The translations under genes and the position numbers were made by a program. From Limnohabitans sp. (GTDB taxonomy: Bacteria > Pseudomonadota > Gammaproteobacteria > Burkholderiales > Burkholderiaceae_C), in NCBI GenBank assembly GCA_009693225.1, contig SHXP01000034.1, positions 1 through 13,568 on the forward strand: a stretch of 13,568 nt of DNA, in the 5' to 3' direction. The notes beneath the pieces were generated by a model. It saw only the letters and a program-made list of their open reading frames with translations, had not been told where the DNA came from and made no database searches. Below are positions 6,807-13,180 of this stretch, one piece after another (position 1 is the stretch's first letter; every line of letters starts with the position of its first letter).

Positions 6807-7861
6807 GCCACGGCGTCCAGCACCAGTTGATGATGCTCGGATTTGTCGCACACCGGGTCAGCGTTGGCGGCGTCACCGGTCAGCATCAGCGCCTGACAGC
6901 GGCAACCTCCCAGGTCTTTTTCCTTTTCCGGACAGGTACGGCAAGGCTCTTTCATCCAGGCGTCGCCCCGGTAGTAGTTGAACGAGCCTGAGTCGTACCA
7001 GATATCTTTCACCGTCATGTCTTTGACATTCGGGAATTCAAGATGCTTGATCATCTTGGCGGTGTGGCACGGCAATGCCGTACCGTCAGGCGAGATGGTC
7101 AGGAAAATATTGCCCCAGCCGTTCATGCATTTTTTAGGACGGGTTTCGTAATAGTCAGGCACCACAAAAAACATGCGCAGCTTGTCGCCGAGTTTCTCGC
7201 GGTACTCATTGGTGACGCGTTCAGCGCGTTGCAGTTGTTCGCGGCTGGGCATGAGGCCGTCGCGGTTGAGTTGCGCCCATGAATAGTATTGGCTGTTGGC
7301 CAGCTCCAGATACTCAGCGCCCAGGTCAACCGCCAACTCGATGATCTTGTCTATGTAATCAATGTTCAGACGGTGAATGACGCAATTGAGCACCATGGGC
7401 CAGCCGTTGGCCTGAATCAGTTGCGCGGCTTTTTGCTTCAAGGCAAAGGTTTTAGTGTGCGACAAAAAGTCATTGAGCTCGCGGGTCGAGTCCTGGAACG
7501 ACAACTGCACATGGTCGAGTCCGGCGTCTTTCAAGGCCTTGGCGCGTTCGGCCGTAAAGCCTATGCCCGAGGTCAGCAGGTTGGTATAAAAGCCCAGTTT
7601 GTGCGCTTCAGCCACCAGTTCTTCCAGGTCATCCCGCACCAGCGGTTCACCGCCTGAAAACCCGCACTGCACGCTGCCGGCCGCGCGTGCATCGCGCAAT
7701 ACCTTGATCCATTCCTGTGTGGTCAGCTCGGGGCCGTGCTGTGTGTAATCCACCGGGTTATAGCAAAACACGCAGTGCAAGGGACAGGCATACGTGACCT
7801 CAGCCAACAACCACAAAGGCGGCCCCACCGTGACTTCCTTGCCATTGACTGTAGGCGTCAT
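6710..7861 (-). CDS. pqqE: PqqE, radical SAM enzyme crosslinking PqqA
   Basis: The 383-residue protein carries the radical SAM motif CPLHCVFC (Cys26, Cys30, Cys33) and the SAM-binding GGEPL (70-74). A SPASM domain follows with Cys245, Cys265, Cys307, Cys310, Cys320, Cys322 and Cys338, plus Asp316 in the EKDLGGC segment, which is probably the unusual aspartate ligand of the second auxiliary cluster. PqqE uses SAM radical chemistry to join the Glu and Tyr side chains of PqqA, with PqqD as peptide chaperone, in the first step of PQQ synthesis. I prefer ATG 7861, which overlaps the pqqD stop as ATGA and has AAGGA 11 nt upstream. An in-frame ATG at 7873 would add MGKN and lacks a spaced ribosome binding site. 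The C-terminal region after residue 340 is ordinary for the family, and the gene ends at TAA 6710-6712. Its last 97 bp lie opposite the HHH gene. Confidence 0.97.
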   Translation of the reverse strand: MTPTVNGKEVTVGPPLWLLAEVTYACPLHCVFCYNPVDYTQHGPELTTQEWIKVLRDARAAGSVQCGFSGGEPLVRDDLEELVAEAHKLGFYTNLLTSGIGFTAERAKALKDAGLDHVQLSFQDSTRELNDFLSHTKTFALKQKAAQLIQANGWPMVLNCVIHRLNIDYIDKIIELAVDLGAEYLELANSQYYSWAQLNRDGLMPSREQLQRAERVTNEYREKLGDKLRMFFVVPDYYETRPKKCMNGWGNIFLTISPDGTALPCHTAKMIKHLEFPNVKDMTVKDIWYDSGSFNYYRGDAWMKEPCRTCPEKEKDLGGCRCQALMLTGDAANADPVCDKSEHHQLVLDAVAYAQVPNVKRVEVKPLVFRDPINSRKLSTVSE

Positions 7862-8136
7862 GTTTTTACCCATCCTTGTTTGTTCGCGATTTCAAGAAAG
7901 GCCAGCACATCGTTTTGCAGGCCGGTGGTTTCAAAATCTTTTTCCAATTCGGCAATTAGCGCGATGACGGTTTTTTGTCCGTCCAGGCGTTTGATGATTT
8001 CGCCGGCACTGCCGTTCAACTTGACCATGCCTTCAGGGTACAACAACACCCAGGCCTGCTGAACTTCTTCCCACTGCAAGCGGAACATGACCGCCAGCGC
8101 CGGCGTGCTGTTCAACACGGCTTCATCATTGTTCAT
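7858..8136 (-). CDS. pqqD: PqqD, PqqA-binding peptide chaperone
   Basis: The 92-residue protein (MNNDEAVLNSTPALAVMFRL...) has the family's usual size and pattern. A 'P-x-L-x-x-x-F-R-L-Q-W-E-x-x-Q-x-A-W-V-L-L-Y-P-E-G-x-V-K-L-N' winged-helix start leads into a 'G-x-x-I-x-x-x-L-D-G' motif and C-terminal helices. PqqD is a RiPP recognition element: it binds the PqqA precursor and presents it to PqqE. The ATG at 8134-8136 overlaps the pqqC stop codon as ATGA. An upstream in-frame ATG at 8166 would put 30 nt of extra sequence inside pqqC (MQCANYRAQN), which is not family-like. The gene end overlaps the pqqE start in the same way, so C, D and E look translationally coupled. PqqD is separate from PqqC here, unlike the fused PqqCD of some methylotrophs such as Methylobacterium. 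Confidence 0.96.
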   Translation of the reverse strand: MNNDEAVLNSTPALAVMFRLQWEEVQQAWVLLYPEGMVKLNGSAGEIIKRLDGQKTVIALIAELEKDFETTGLQNDVLAFLEIANKQGWVKT

Positions 8137-8894
8137 GTTTTGGGCCCGGTAATTTGCACATTGCATTGGTCGAGCATGATGGCGTCAGCCAGTGCCCACA
8201 GCACATTGAGCTTGAATTGCAGAATTTCCAGGGCGCGCTCCTGCATGGCACGCGTCTGACTGAAATAGTTGAGCGTGAATGTCAAACCGTGCGCCACATC
8301 GCGGCGGGCCTGGGTGAGACGGTTTTTGAAATACTGCAAGCCGGTGGCGTCGACCCAGGGGTATTTTTCAGGCCAGGTATTGATGCGCTGCTGGTGAATA
8401 TGCGGCGCAAACAATTCGGTTAGGCTGGACGCAACGGCTTCCTGCCAGGGTTGACGACGCGCGAAATTGACATAGGCATCGACCGCGAAACGGCTGGCCG
8501 GTGCAACATAACGCAATGAAGTGACATCATCGCGGCTCAAGCCCACGGCCTGACCGAGTTGAATCCAGGCCTCGATGCCGCCCTCGTCCTTCAAGCCGTT
8601 CAACTCAAAACCATCGTGATCCAGGATACGCAGAATCCATTCGCGGCGGATCTCTCGGTCATCGCAATTGGAGAGGATGGCGGCATCCTTGAGGGGTATG
8701 GAAATCTGGTAGTAGAAGCGATTGGCCACCCAGCCGCGCAGTTGTGCCGCGTTGAGTTTGCCCTCGGCCATCATCACGTGAAAAGGGTGGTGTATGTGGT
8801 AGCTGGTGCTTTTGCCGCGCAACAGGGTTTCAAATTCTTCAGCGCCCCATAGGGTGTGTGTATCGGCCTTCGCCTCGTTCATTGCATTGTTCAC
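8133..8894 (-). CDS. pqqC: PqqC, pyrroloquinoline-quinone synthase
   Basis: The 253-residue protein (Klebsiella PqqC has 251) aligns along its whole length with the family: YHIHHPFH (32-39), NRFYYQ (58-63), RILDHDG (89-95), ASSLTELFAPHIHQQR (155-170), YFKNRL (188-193) and EILQFKLN (223-230). By comparison with Klebsiella PqqC, the active-site residues His93, His167, Arg170, Tyr188, Arg192 and Lys228 are all present. The enzyme has no metal or cofactor and catalyses the final ring closure and eight-electron oxidation of AHQQ to PQQ in the cytoplasm. The start is GTG at 8894, overlapping the pqqB stop as GTGA. GGAG, located inside the end of pqqB, is 8 nt upstream and supports GTG over the in-frame ATG at 8882. 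The C-terminal residues beyond about 240 are variable in the family. Confidence 0.97.
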   Translation of the reverse strand: MNNAMNEAKADTHTLWGAEEFETLLRGKSTSYHIHHPFHVMMAEGKLNAAQLRGWVANRFYYQISIPLKDAAILSNCDDREIRREWILRILDHDGFELNGLKDEGGIEAWIQLGQAVGLSRDDVTSLRYVAPASRFAVDAYVNFARRQPWQEAVASSLTELFAPHIHQQRINTWPEKYPWVDATGLQYFKNRLTQARRDVAHGLTFTLNYFSQTRAMQERALEILQFKLNVLWALADAIMLDQCNVQITGPKT

Positions 8895-9805
8895 AGTTCA
8901 ATCTCCATGCCGTCAAAAGCCACCTCGATGCCGTGTGCAGTCAAGGTCTGTCGTTGCTGGCTACTGTCGTCCAGGATGGGGTTGGTGTTGTTGATATGGA
9001 TCAAAACTTTGCGCACATGCGCGGGCAATTTGTCCAGCCATTCGATCATGCCGTCGGCGCCGCTTTGCGGCATATGTCCCATGGAACGGGATGTCTTTTT
9101 GGAAGCGCCAAGGGCAATCATTTCGTCGTCGGTCCACAAGGTGCCGTCAACCAACAAGCAATCAGCCTGCTGCATGGCCTGCCACACATGGGGCTCCATC
9201 TGGCCTAGACCCGGGGCATAAAACAGGGTCTTGCCGGTGTTCTCGTCTTTCACGCTGATACCGACGTTATCGCCGGGCTGAGGCTTGTCACGGTGCGGTG
9301 AATAAGGCGGTGCGTTGCTGATGAGCGGCAGCGCTTGAAAATGCAAACCCGATAGGCCGGGCACCTGGAAAGCGGTTTGCAATTGCAAATCATGCCAGTC
9401 GATGTCACAGTAATGCGACAGGACTTTGAACAAAGGGTTGCCGGTGCTCAGGTCTTCGCGCACCAGCGGGTGGCACCAAAGCGGCAGCTTATGGCGGTGC
9501 TCGCGCAGCATCAGCAAGCCGGTGGTGTGGTCTATCTGAGCGTCCATGAGCAAGACAGCGGCAATGCCGGTATCACGTAAAGCGCGTGCGGGTTGCAAGG
9601 CGGGAAAGGCTTTGATCTGCTGCAGCACATCGGGTGAGGCGTTGAAAAGCAGCCAATCGGTTTCGTTTGAAGTGACAGCGATAGAAGACTGGGTGCGGGG
9701 CTGATGGTGAGGACTGCCGCCGCGTACCGCGCTGCACTGCGGGCAATTGCAATTCCATTGCGGGAACCCACCGCCGGCGGCAGAACCAAGTACATGAATT
9801 TTCAC
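8891..9805 (-). CDS. pqqB: PqqB, metallo-beta-lactamase-fold PQQ pathway oxidase
   Basis: The 304-residue protein begins MKIHVLGSAAGGGFPQWNCN, the conserved PqqB start, with a cysteine cluster CNCPQC (19-24). The modified metal motif MDAQIDHTTGLLMLRE (87-102) replaces the canonical HxHxDH of metallo-beta-lactamases. Further family blocks are APGLGQMEPHVW, VDGTLW and KTSRSMGHMPQSG. In the current model PqqB is a cytoplasmic non-haem iron oxygenase that hydroxylates a tyrosine-derived intermediate before PqqC acts; an older proposal of PQQ transport also exists. The start is GTG at 9803-9805, because the conserved sequence begins there and no ATG lies between it and the upstream terminators. 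No good Shine-Dalgarno sequence is visible, so expression may be low relative to pqqA, which matches the two terminators just upstream. Confidence 0.96.
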   Translation of the reverse strand: MKIHVLGSAAGGGFPQWNCNCPQCSAVRGGSPHHQPRTQSSIAVTSNETDWLLFNASPDVLQQIKAFPALQPARALRDTGIAAVLLMDAQIDHTTGLLMLREHRHKLPLWCHPLVREDLSTGNPLFKVLSHYCDIDWHDLQLQTAFQVPGLSGLHFQALPLISNAPPYSPHRDKPQPGDNVGISVKDENTGKTLFYAPGLGQMEPHVWQAMQQADCLLVDGTLWTDDEMIALGASKKTSRSMGHMPQSGADGMIEWLDKLPAHVRKVLIHINNTNPILDDSSQQRQTLTAHGIEVAFDGMEIEL

Positions 9806-9819
9806 AATAGCGCCGCTTT

Positions 9820-9843
9820 AAAAAAAAACCGCGTCAAGCGCGG
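9820..9843 (-). terminator. Second pqqA-pqqB intrinsic terminator
   Basis: Read on the minus strand, this is CCGCG, loop CTTGA, CGCGG, followed directly by nine T residues (plus-strand A tract 9820-9828). The stem of 5 G-C pairs with a long U tract is a classic intrinsic terminator layout. It lies 14 nt before the pqqB GTG start and after another terminator, so it would limit read-through from pqqA into pqqB. Confidence 0.7.
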
Positions 9844-9860
9844 AACATAGGAAACAAAGA

Positions 9861-9899
9861 TGCAAAATAAAAAGGTCTGCCGGGTTGCCCCGACAGACC
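9861..9899 (-). terminator. First pqqA-pqqB intrinsic terminator
   Basis: Arms GGTCTGCCGGG (9874-9884) and CCCGACAGACC (9889-9899) pair with one internal mismatch around a 4-nt loop. On the minus strand the stem is followed by TTTTTATTTTGCAT. It begins 9 nt after the pqqA stop. A hairpin with a U-rich tail just behind the peptide gene fits the known pattern in which pqqA mRNA greatly exceeds downstream pqq mRNA. Confidence 0.8.
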
Positions 9900-9900
9900 A

Positions 9901-9915
9901 CCGTTAAATTAACGG
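9901..9915. repeat. Perfect palindrome over the pqqA stop codon
   Basis: CCGTTAAATTAACGG is a perfect inverted repeat with 7-bp arms and a single central base. It includes the pqqA stop codon and the last two codons (Asn, Arg), directly next to the first terminator stem. In RNA it could fold into a second small hairpin. Confidence 0.6.
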
Positions 9916-9983
9916 TTAGCGATGTACATGGTGATTTCGAAACCGAAACGCATGTCGCTAGCTGCAGGTGTTTGCCATTTCAT
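9909..9983 (-). CDS. pqqA: PqqA, precursor peptide of PQQ
   Basis: A 24-residue peptide is encoded, beginning MKWQTPAASDMRFGF and ending EITMYIANR. It matches the PqqA family (about 23-24 residues) around the conserved 'F-G-F-E-x-T-M-Y' core. Glu16 and Tyr20, spaced as E-x-x-x-Y, are the two residues crosslinked by PqqE and ultimately become PQQ; the rest of the peptide is removed by proteolysis. The ATG at 9981-9983 has a strong ribosome binding site, AGGAG, 7 nt upstream, stronger than those of the other pqq genes. The gene is the first of the cluster, separated from pqqB by 103 nt with two terminators. At this length it would be missed by most gene finders. Alanine at position 22, where some homologues have cysteine (xxCNR), is also found in others and is not alarming. 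Confidence 0.97.
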   Translation of the reverse strand: MKWQTPAASDMRFGFEITMYIANR

Positions 9984-10104
9984 AGTGTATCTCCTAAAGA
10001 ATGCCGCTGATTACGGCGAATCGTGTACAGAGCCATTCCGAACACAAGTGTGTACTGTGCCTCATCCGCCGGGCTTCGCCTATAGGTAGGACATTGAATC
10101 TATC

Positions 10105-10121
10105 CTCATGAATTTCATGAG
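10105..10121. promoter_or_regulatory. 17-bp perfect palindrome, candidate operator
   Basis: CTCATGAATTTCATGAG has 8-bp perfect arms around one central base. It sits 122 nt upstream of pqqA and 77 nt upstream of the pip ATG. Its symmetry and location suit a dimeric transcription factor. The regulator is unknown. Confidence 0.5.
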
Positions 10122-10148
10122 ACCCGCCTAGGGTTTGCCCGTGAAAAC

Positions 10149-10163
10149 CCTGATCCGATCAGG
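10149..10163. promoter_or_regulatory. 15-bp perfect palindrome, candidate operator or leader hairpin
   Basis: CCTGATCCGATCAGG has 7-bp perfect arms around one central base. Its centre is 43 bp (about four helical turns) from that of the palindrome at 10105-10121, but the arm sequences differ. In pip mRNA it could also form a short hairpin 35 nt before the start codon. Confidence 0.4.
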
Positions 10164-10197
10164 CGGCAGGGGCAAAACGACTAGCATTGGCCGCGAC

Positions 10198-11175
10198 ATG
10201 AATGAAAACCCTCATCCCGGCTTGTTTCCAGCCATCGAACCCTACCGCCACGGTTTTTTGGACCCGCAGGACGGACACACTGTTTATTTTGAGGAATGCG
10301 GCTCAGCGGACGGTCTGCCGGTTGTGTTTTTGCACGGCGGACCGGGCAGCGGATGCGGCCCCAAACTCCGCCAGCTGTTCAACCCTGCCAGCACCCGGGT
10401 GGTGATGTTCGACCAGCGCGGTTGCGGACGCAGCACGGCTGAGAACCCCTTGCAGGCGAACACCACGGCCCATTTGCTGCTGGACATGGAGCGCTTGCGC
10501 GAGCACCTGGACATAGACCGCTGGCTGGTGGTCGGCGGCTCCTGGGGCGGCGGCCTGGGGCTGGCATATGCCTCAGCGCATCCGCAAGCCTGCCTGGGCG
10601 CGGTCATACGCGGCGTTTTCCTGTCGCGGCCCGTCGATTTGCAATGGTTTTTCCACGATGCCCGCCAGTGCATGCCGGACGCTTGGTCAGACTTTGCAAC
10701 GCACCTGGATGGCGTGACACCCCAAGACAGTTGCGCCCGGATCTGCCGTCAGATGCTGCAAACCGATGATGCCGGCGCGCTGGTGGTGGCCCGGGCCTGG
10801 CAGGACTGGGAAAACGCCGTGACCAACCGTCATTACACACCGGCCAATTCCGCCGCCCCGGATGACAAGGCTGCGCTTGCGCTGCTGGCCAAATACCGGC
10901 TGCAAAGCCATTATTTGTTGAACCGGTGTTTCTTTCCGCAGGATGGCCTGTTGAACCATCTCTCAGCCTTGGGCAGCTTGCCGGTGCACCTGGTCCACGG
11001 CAGGCTGGACTGGATTTGCCTGCCTGAAGCCGCCTGGGCGGTGCACCGGGCTTTGCCGCACAGCCGGCTCAGCATGGTCGACGCGGTAGGTCACAATCCG
11101 TTTGAAGCACCCATGACCGGCGTGCTGGTACAAGCCATTGAAAACATGGTGCAACAACTGTCTGCCAAAGACTGA
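10198..11175 (+). CDS. pip: Prolyl iminopeptidase (alpha/beta hydrolase, family S33)
   Basis: The 325-residue protein has the prolyl iminopeptidase layout: oxyanion-hole motif HGGPG (46-50), DQRGCGRS (72-79), nucleophile Ser115 in GGSWGG, Asp271 in the HGRLDW segment and His299 in VGHNPFE. These form the expected catalytic triad, and the cap-domain block ENAVTNRHY is also typical. The enzyme removes N-terminal proline from peptides in the cytoplasm; no signal peptide is seen. ATG 10198 starts MNENPHPGLFPAIEPYRHGF, which matches family N-termini. A TTG at 10135 would add 21 atypical residues. No strong ribosome binding site precedes ATG 10198. The gene stops 6 nt before the sensor kinase gene, so they are probably one operon, divergent from pqqA. 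Pip is usually a general peptidase; a role in finishing PqqA breakdown is only a hypothesis. Confidence 0.92.
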   Translation: MNENPHPGLFPAIEPYRHGFLDPQDGHTVYFEECGSADGLPVVFLHGGPGSGCGPKLRQLFNPASTRVVMFDQRGCGRSTAENPLQANTTAHLLLDMERLREHLDIDRWLVVGGSWGGGLGLAYASAHPQACLGAVIRGVFLSRPVDLQWFFHDARQCMPDAWSDFATHLDGVTPQDSCARICRQMLQTDDAGALVVARAWQDWENAVTNRHYTPANSAAPDDKAALALLAKYRLQSHYLLNRCFFPQDGLLNHLSALGSLPVHLVHGRLDWICLPEAAWAVHRALPHSRLSMVDAVGHNPFEAPMTGVLVQAIENMVQQLSAKD

Positions 11176-11181
11176 TCGCAC

Positions 11182-12540
11182 ATGTCCTTACGACTTCAAA
11201 TCAACCTCATCATCGGTGTGTTGCTGGCGACCTTTGCCTCTTTGCTGATTGCATTTCAGCTGGAAGACACGCGCAGCAGCGTAGACGATGAAATGGAAGG
11301 CGCCAACATGGTGGCAACGCAATTGCTGTCGCGATTGCAAGCCGCCAACCGCCAGACCAGTCTGGTCGACATGAAAGAGTTTTTAAGCAAGGTCGGCCGT
11401 GTGCGCGCCAACGAAATTGAGCTGCTCGACGACGACGGCTACATGATTTACCACTCCCCGCCGCCGGTCTACAAAGCCGGTCGCGACGCGCCGCAGTGGT
11501 ACAGCAGTATCGTGTCACCCTCCGTCAAAACCCAGGAAATCGCCTTGGACAGAGGCCGTTTACTGGTCCGCGCCGACCCCTCGCGGGCTGTGCTTGACGG
11601 CTGGGACGACTTCGTCCCTTTGCTGGTGACGATTCTCATCGGCGTGATCATCGGCATGTTGCTGGTCAGCTGGCTGGTGGGACGCGCCTTGCAACCTATG
11701 CAGCAAGTGGTGCAAGGGCTGTATGAGATCGGCAAAGGGGACTACGACACCCGCCTGCCCGGCATGCGCGGACAGGAAGCCCAATTGATGGGCATGGCTT
11801 TCAATGCCATGGCGCAATCGCTGCAGGACGGCATATCGGCCCGGGAAAAAGCCCGTCAAGCGACTCTGGCGCTGGCCCAAAACAGGGAACTGACGCAGGT
11901 GATTCAAACCCGCATTGAAGAAGTGCGCGGACAGATTGCGCGTGAATTGCACGATGAACTCGGCCAGCAGGTCACCGCCATCAAAAGTGTCGGTATGGCG
12001 ATTGCCCACCGCGCCAAAAGTGTGGACCCGCAAATAGAAGCCTCGGCCCGCATGGTGATGGATTGCGCCGATGCCATTTACGAGGAAGTGCATCAGCTGG
12101 TGACGAAACTCAGGCCGCTGGCGCTGGACCGCTTCGGCTTGCAGGATGCTTTGCAGGATTTGCTGGAGGAAGCGCGCAGCCGCCACCCCGAGATGCAATT
12201 GAGCCTGGCCATTGACGCACCGCTGGAAAAACTGGAAGACAACCTGGCCACCGCCACCTACCGCATCATGCAGGAGTCATTGACCAATGCCTTGCGTCAT
12301 GCACAAGCCAGCCGCATTGAAATGAAGGTGTCGGCTATCGATGAGGAGTTGCATCTGGAGGTGCGCGACAACGGGCAAGGCCCCTCGGCGGACTGGCAGC
12401 AGTCGGGACATTTCGGCGTCATCGGCATGAGCGAACGTGCCCAGGGCCTGGGCGGCCATCTGCTGTTCGAGGCTTTGCAGCCGCAAGGTGCGCGCGTGCT
12501 GGCCGTTTTGCCACTCAGCCACAATAGCGACCATGGCTAA
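11182..12540 (+). CDS. Membrane sensor histidine kinase, NarL-type (MoxY-like)
   Basis: The 452-residue protein has two membrane segments (about residues 7-26 and 145-166) around a periplasmic sensor of about 115 residues. The start LEDTRSSVDDEMEGANMVATQLL resembles the LapD/MoxY N-terminal domain. A HAMP linker (about 167-220) and a short coiled coil follow, then a HisKA_3 dimerisation domain with phospho-acceptor His257 (ARELHDELGQ). The ATPase domain has N-box Glu365 and Asn369 (MQESLTNALRHA), DNGQG at 396-400 and glycines 412 and 415 (FGVIGM). It would sense an unknown periplasmic signal and phosphorylate the regulator encoded next. The gene starts 6 nt after pip without a clear ribosome binding site and overlaps the regulator gene by 8 nt. 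MoxY of methylotrophs has the same architecture and controls methanol oxidation. Assignment to that subgroup is from my reading of the N-terminus and is moderate. Confidence 0.9.
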   Translation: MSLRLQINLIIGVLLATFASLLIAFQLEDTRSSVDDEMEGANMVATQLLSRLQAANRQTSLVDMKEFLSKVGRVRANEIELLDDDGYMIYHSPPPVYKAGRDAPQWYSSIVSPSVKTQEIALDRGRLLVRADPSRAVLDGWDDFVPLLVTILIGVIIGMLLVSWLVGRALQPMQQVVQGLYEIGKGDYDTRLPGMRGQEAQLMGMAFNAMAQSLQDGISAREKARQATLALAQNRELTQVIQTRIEEVRGQIARELHDELGQQVTAIKSVGMAIAHRAKSVDPQIEASARMVMDCADAIYEEVHQLVTKLRPLALDRFGLQDALQDLLEEARSRHPEMQLSLAIDAPLEKLEDNLATATYRIMQESLTNALRHAQASRIEMKVSAIDEELHLEVRDNGQGPSADWQQSGHFGVIGMSERAQGLGGHLLFEALQPQGARVLAVLPLSHNSDHG

Positions 12541-13180
12541 ATTGAAACTCATGCTGGTGGACGATCACGCGGTGGTGCGCGGCGGCTTCAAAGTATTGCT
12601 GCAAACCTGGAACGATGTCGAGGTGGTGGCCGAGGCTGCCAGCGGCGAAGAAGCTTTGCAAATCTACGAGCAGCACCGCCCGGACGTGGTGGTGATGGAC
12701 ATCGCCATGGCCGGCATGGGCGGTATCGAGGCCATCAAGCGCATGATTGCCAAGGACCCGGGGGCGCGCATTCTGTCTCTTTCTGCCCATGAAGACACCA
12801 GTTACTCCAAACGTGCATTGCAGGCAGGCGCACTGGGTTATCTGTCCAAACGTACCGCGCCCGAGGTGCTGATCGATGCCATCCGCCTGGTGGCGCAGAA
12901 AAAACGCTTTATTGACCCGGTGATCGCACAGCGCATGGTCATGCAGGACCTGGATGGCGACGAAAGCCCCATCGAAAAACTCTCACCGCGCGAATTCGAG
13001 GTGTTTATTCAACTCGCGCGCGGTCAATCGGTACAGCAAATTTCCGAGAGCCTCAAGCTGTCAACCTCCACCGTGGGGACTCACTTGTACAAGGTCAAAC
13101 AAAAACTGCAACTCGCCAACCAGTCGGAAATCACCTTGCTGGCCATGCGCCACGGCTTGCTGGATTCGGATGTGACCTGA
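12533..13180 (+). CDS. NarL/LuxR-family response regulator
   Basis: The 215-residue protein begins MAKLKLMLVDDHAVVRGGFK. Its receiver domain spans about 1-120, with acidic pair Asp10/Asp11, phospho-acceptor Asp56 (VVMDIAMAG), Ser84 as the switch residue and Lys106 (LSKRTAP). A LuxR-type helix-turn-helix follows at about 149-205 (LSPREFEVFIQLARGQSVQQ, then STSTVGTHLYKVKQKL). It is the expected partner of the upstream HisKA_3 kinase, since the genes overlap by 8 nt. ATG 12533 starts the conserved receiver; the in-frame extension to 12437 lies within the kinase gene and has no family resemblance. The phosphorylated dimer would bind inverted-repeat DNA. The nearby pqqA-pip palindromes are candidate sites, but binding is not shown. 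The pair resembles MoxX/MoxY of methylotrophs in architecture. Confidence 0.92.
   Translation: MAKLKLMLVDDHAVVRGGFKVLLQTWNDVEVVAEAASGEEALQIYEQHRPDVVVMDIAMAGMGGIEAIKRMIAKDPGARILSLSAHEDTSYSKRALQAGALGYLSKRTAPEVLIDAIRLVAQKKRFIDPVIAQRMVMQDLDGDESPIEKLSPREFEVFIQLARGQSVQQISESLKLSTSTVGTHLYKVKQKLQLANQSEITLLAMRHGLLDSDVT

Larger units (their letters stand above)
9984..10197. promoter_or_regulatory. Divergent pqqA-pip intergenic control region
   Basis: These 214 nt lie between the starts of pqqA (minus) and pip (plus), so both promoters should be here unless pip is read from elsewhere. I see two perfect odd palindromes (listed separately) and a repeat-like ACACAAGTGTGT at 10041-10052. I could not identify convincing -35/-10 pairs or a sigma-54 site on either strand. 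The stretch from 10124 to 10197 can be translated in frame with pip from TTG 10135, but that extension is not family-like. Confidence 0.5.

Noticed and set aside
9809..9838. Possible pqqB promoter using TTGACG inside the second terminator stem-loop
   Set aside because: With 17-nt spacing the -10 position reads GGCGCT, which is not promoter-like; the TTGAC is explained by the terminator loop.
9984..10134. Sigma-54 promoter (GGCAC ... TTGC type) upstream of pqqA
   Set aside because: GGCAC occurs on the minus strand, but no TGC element stands at the required distance.
11560..12198. Minus-strand open frame of 212 codons inside the sensor kinase gene
   Set aside because: The His/Gln/Leu-rich product is typical of antisense translation of GC-rich genes; no motif or start signal supports it.
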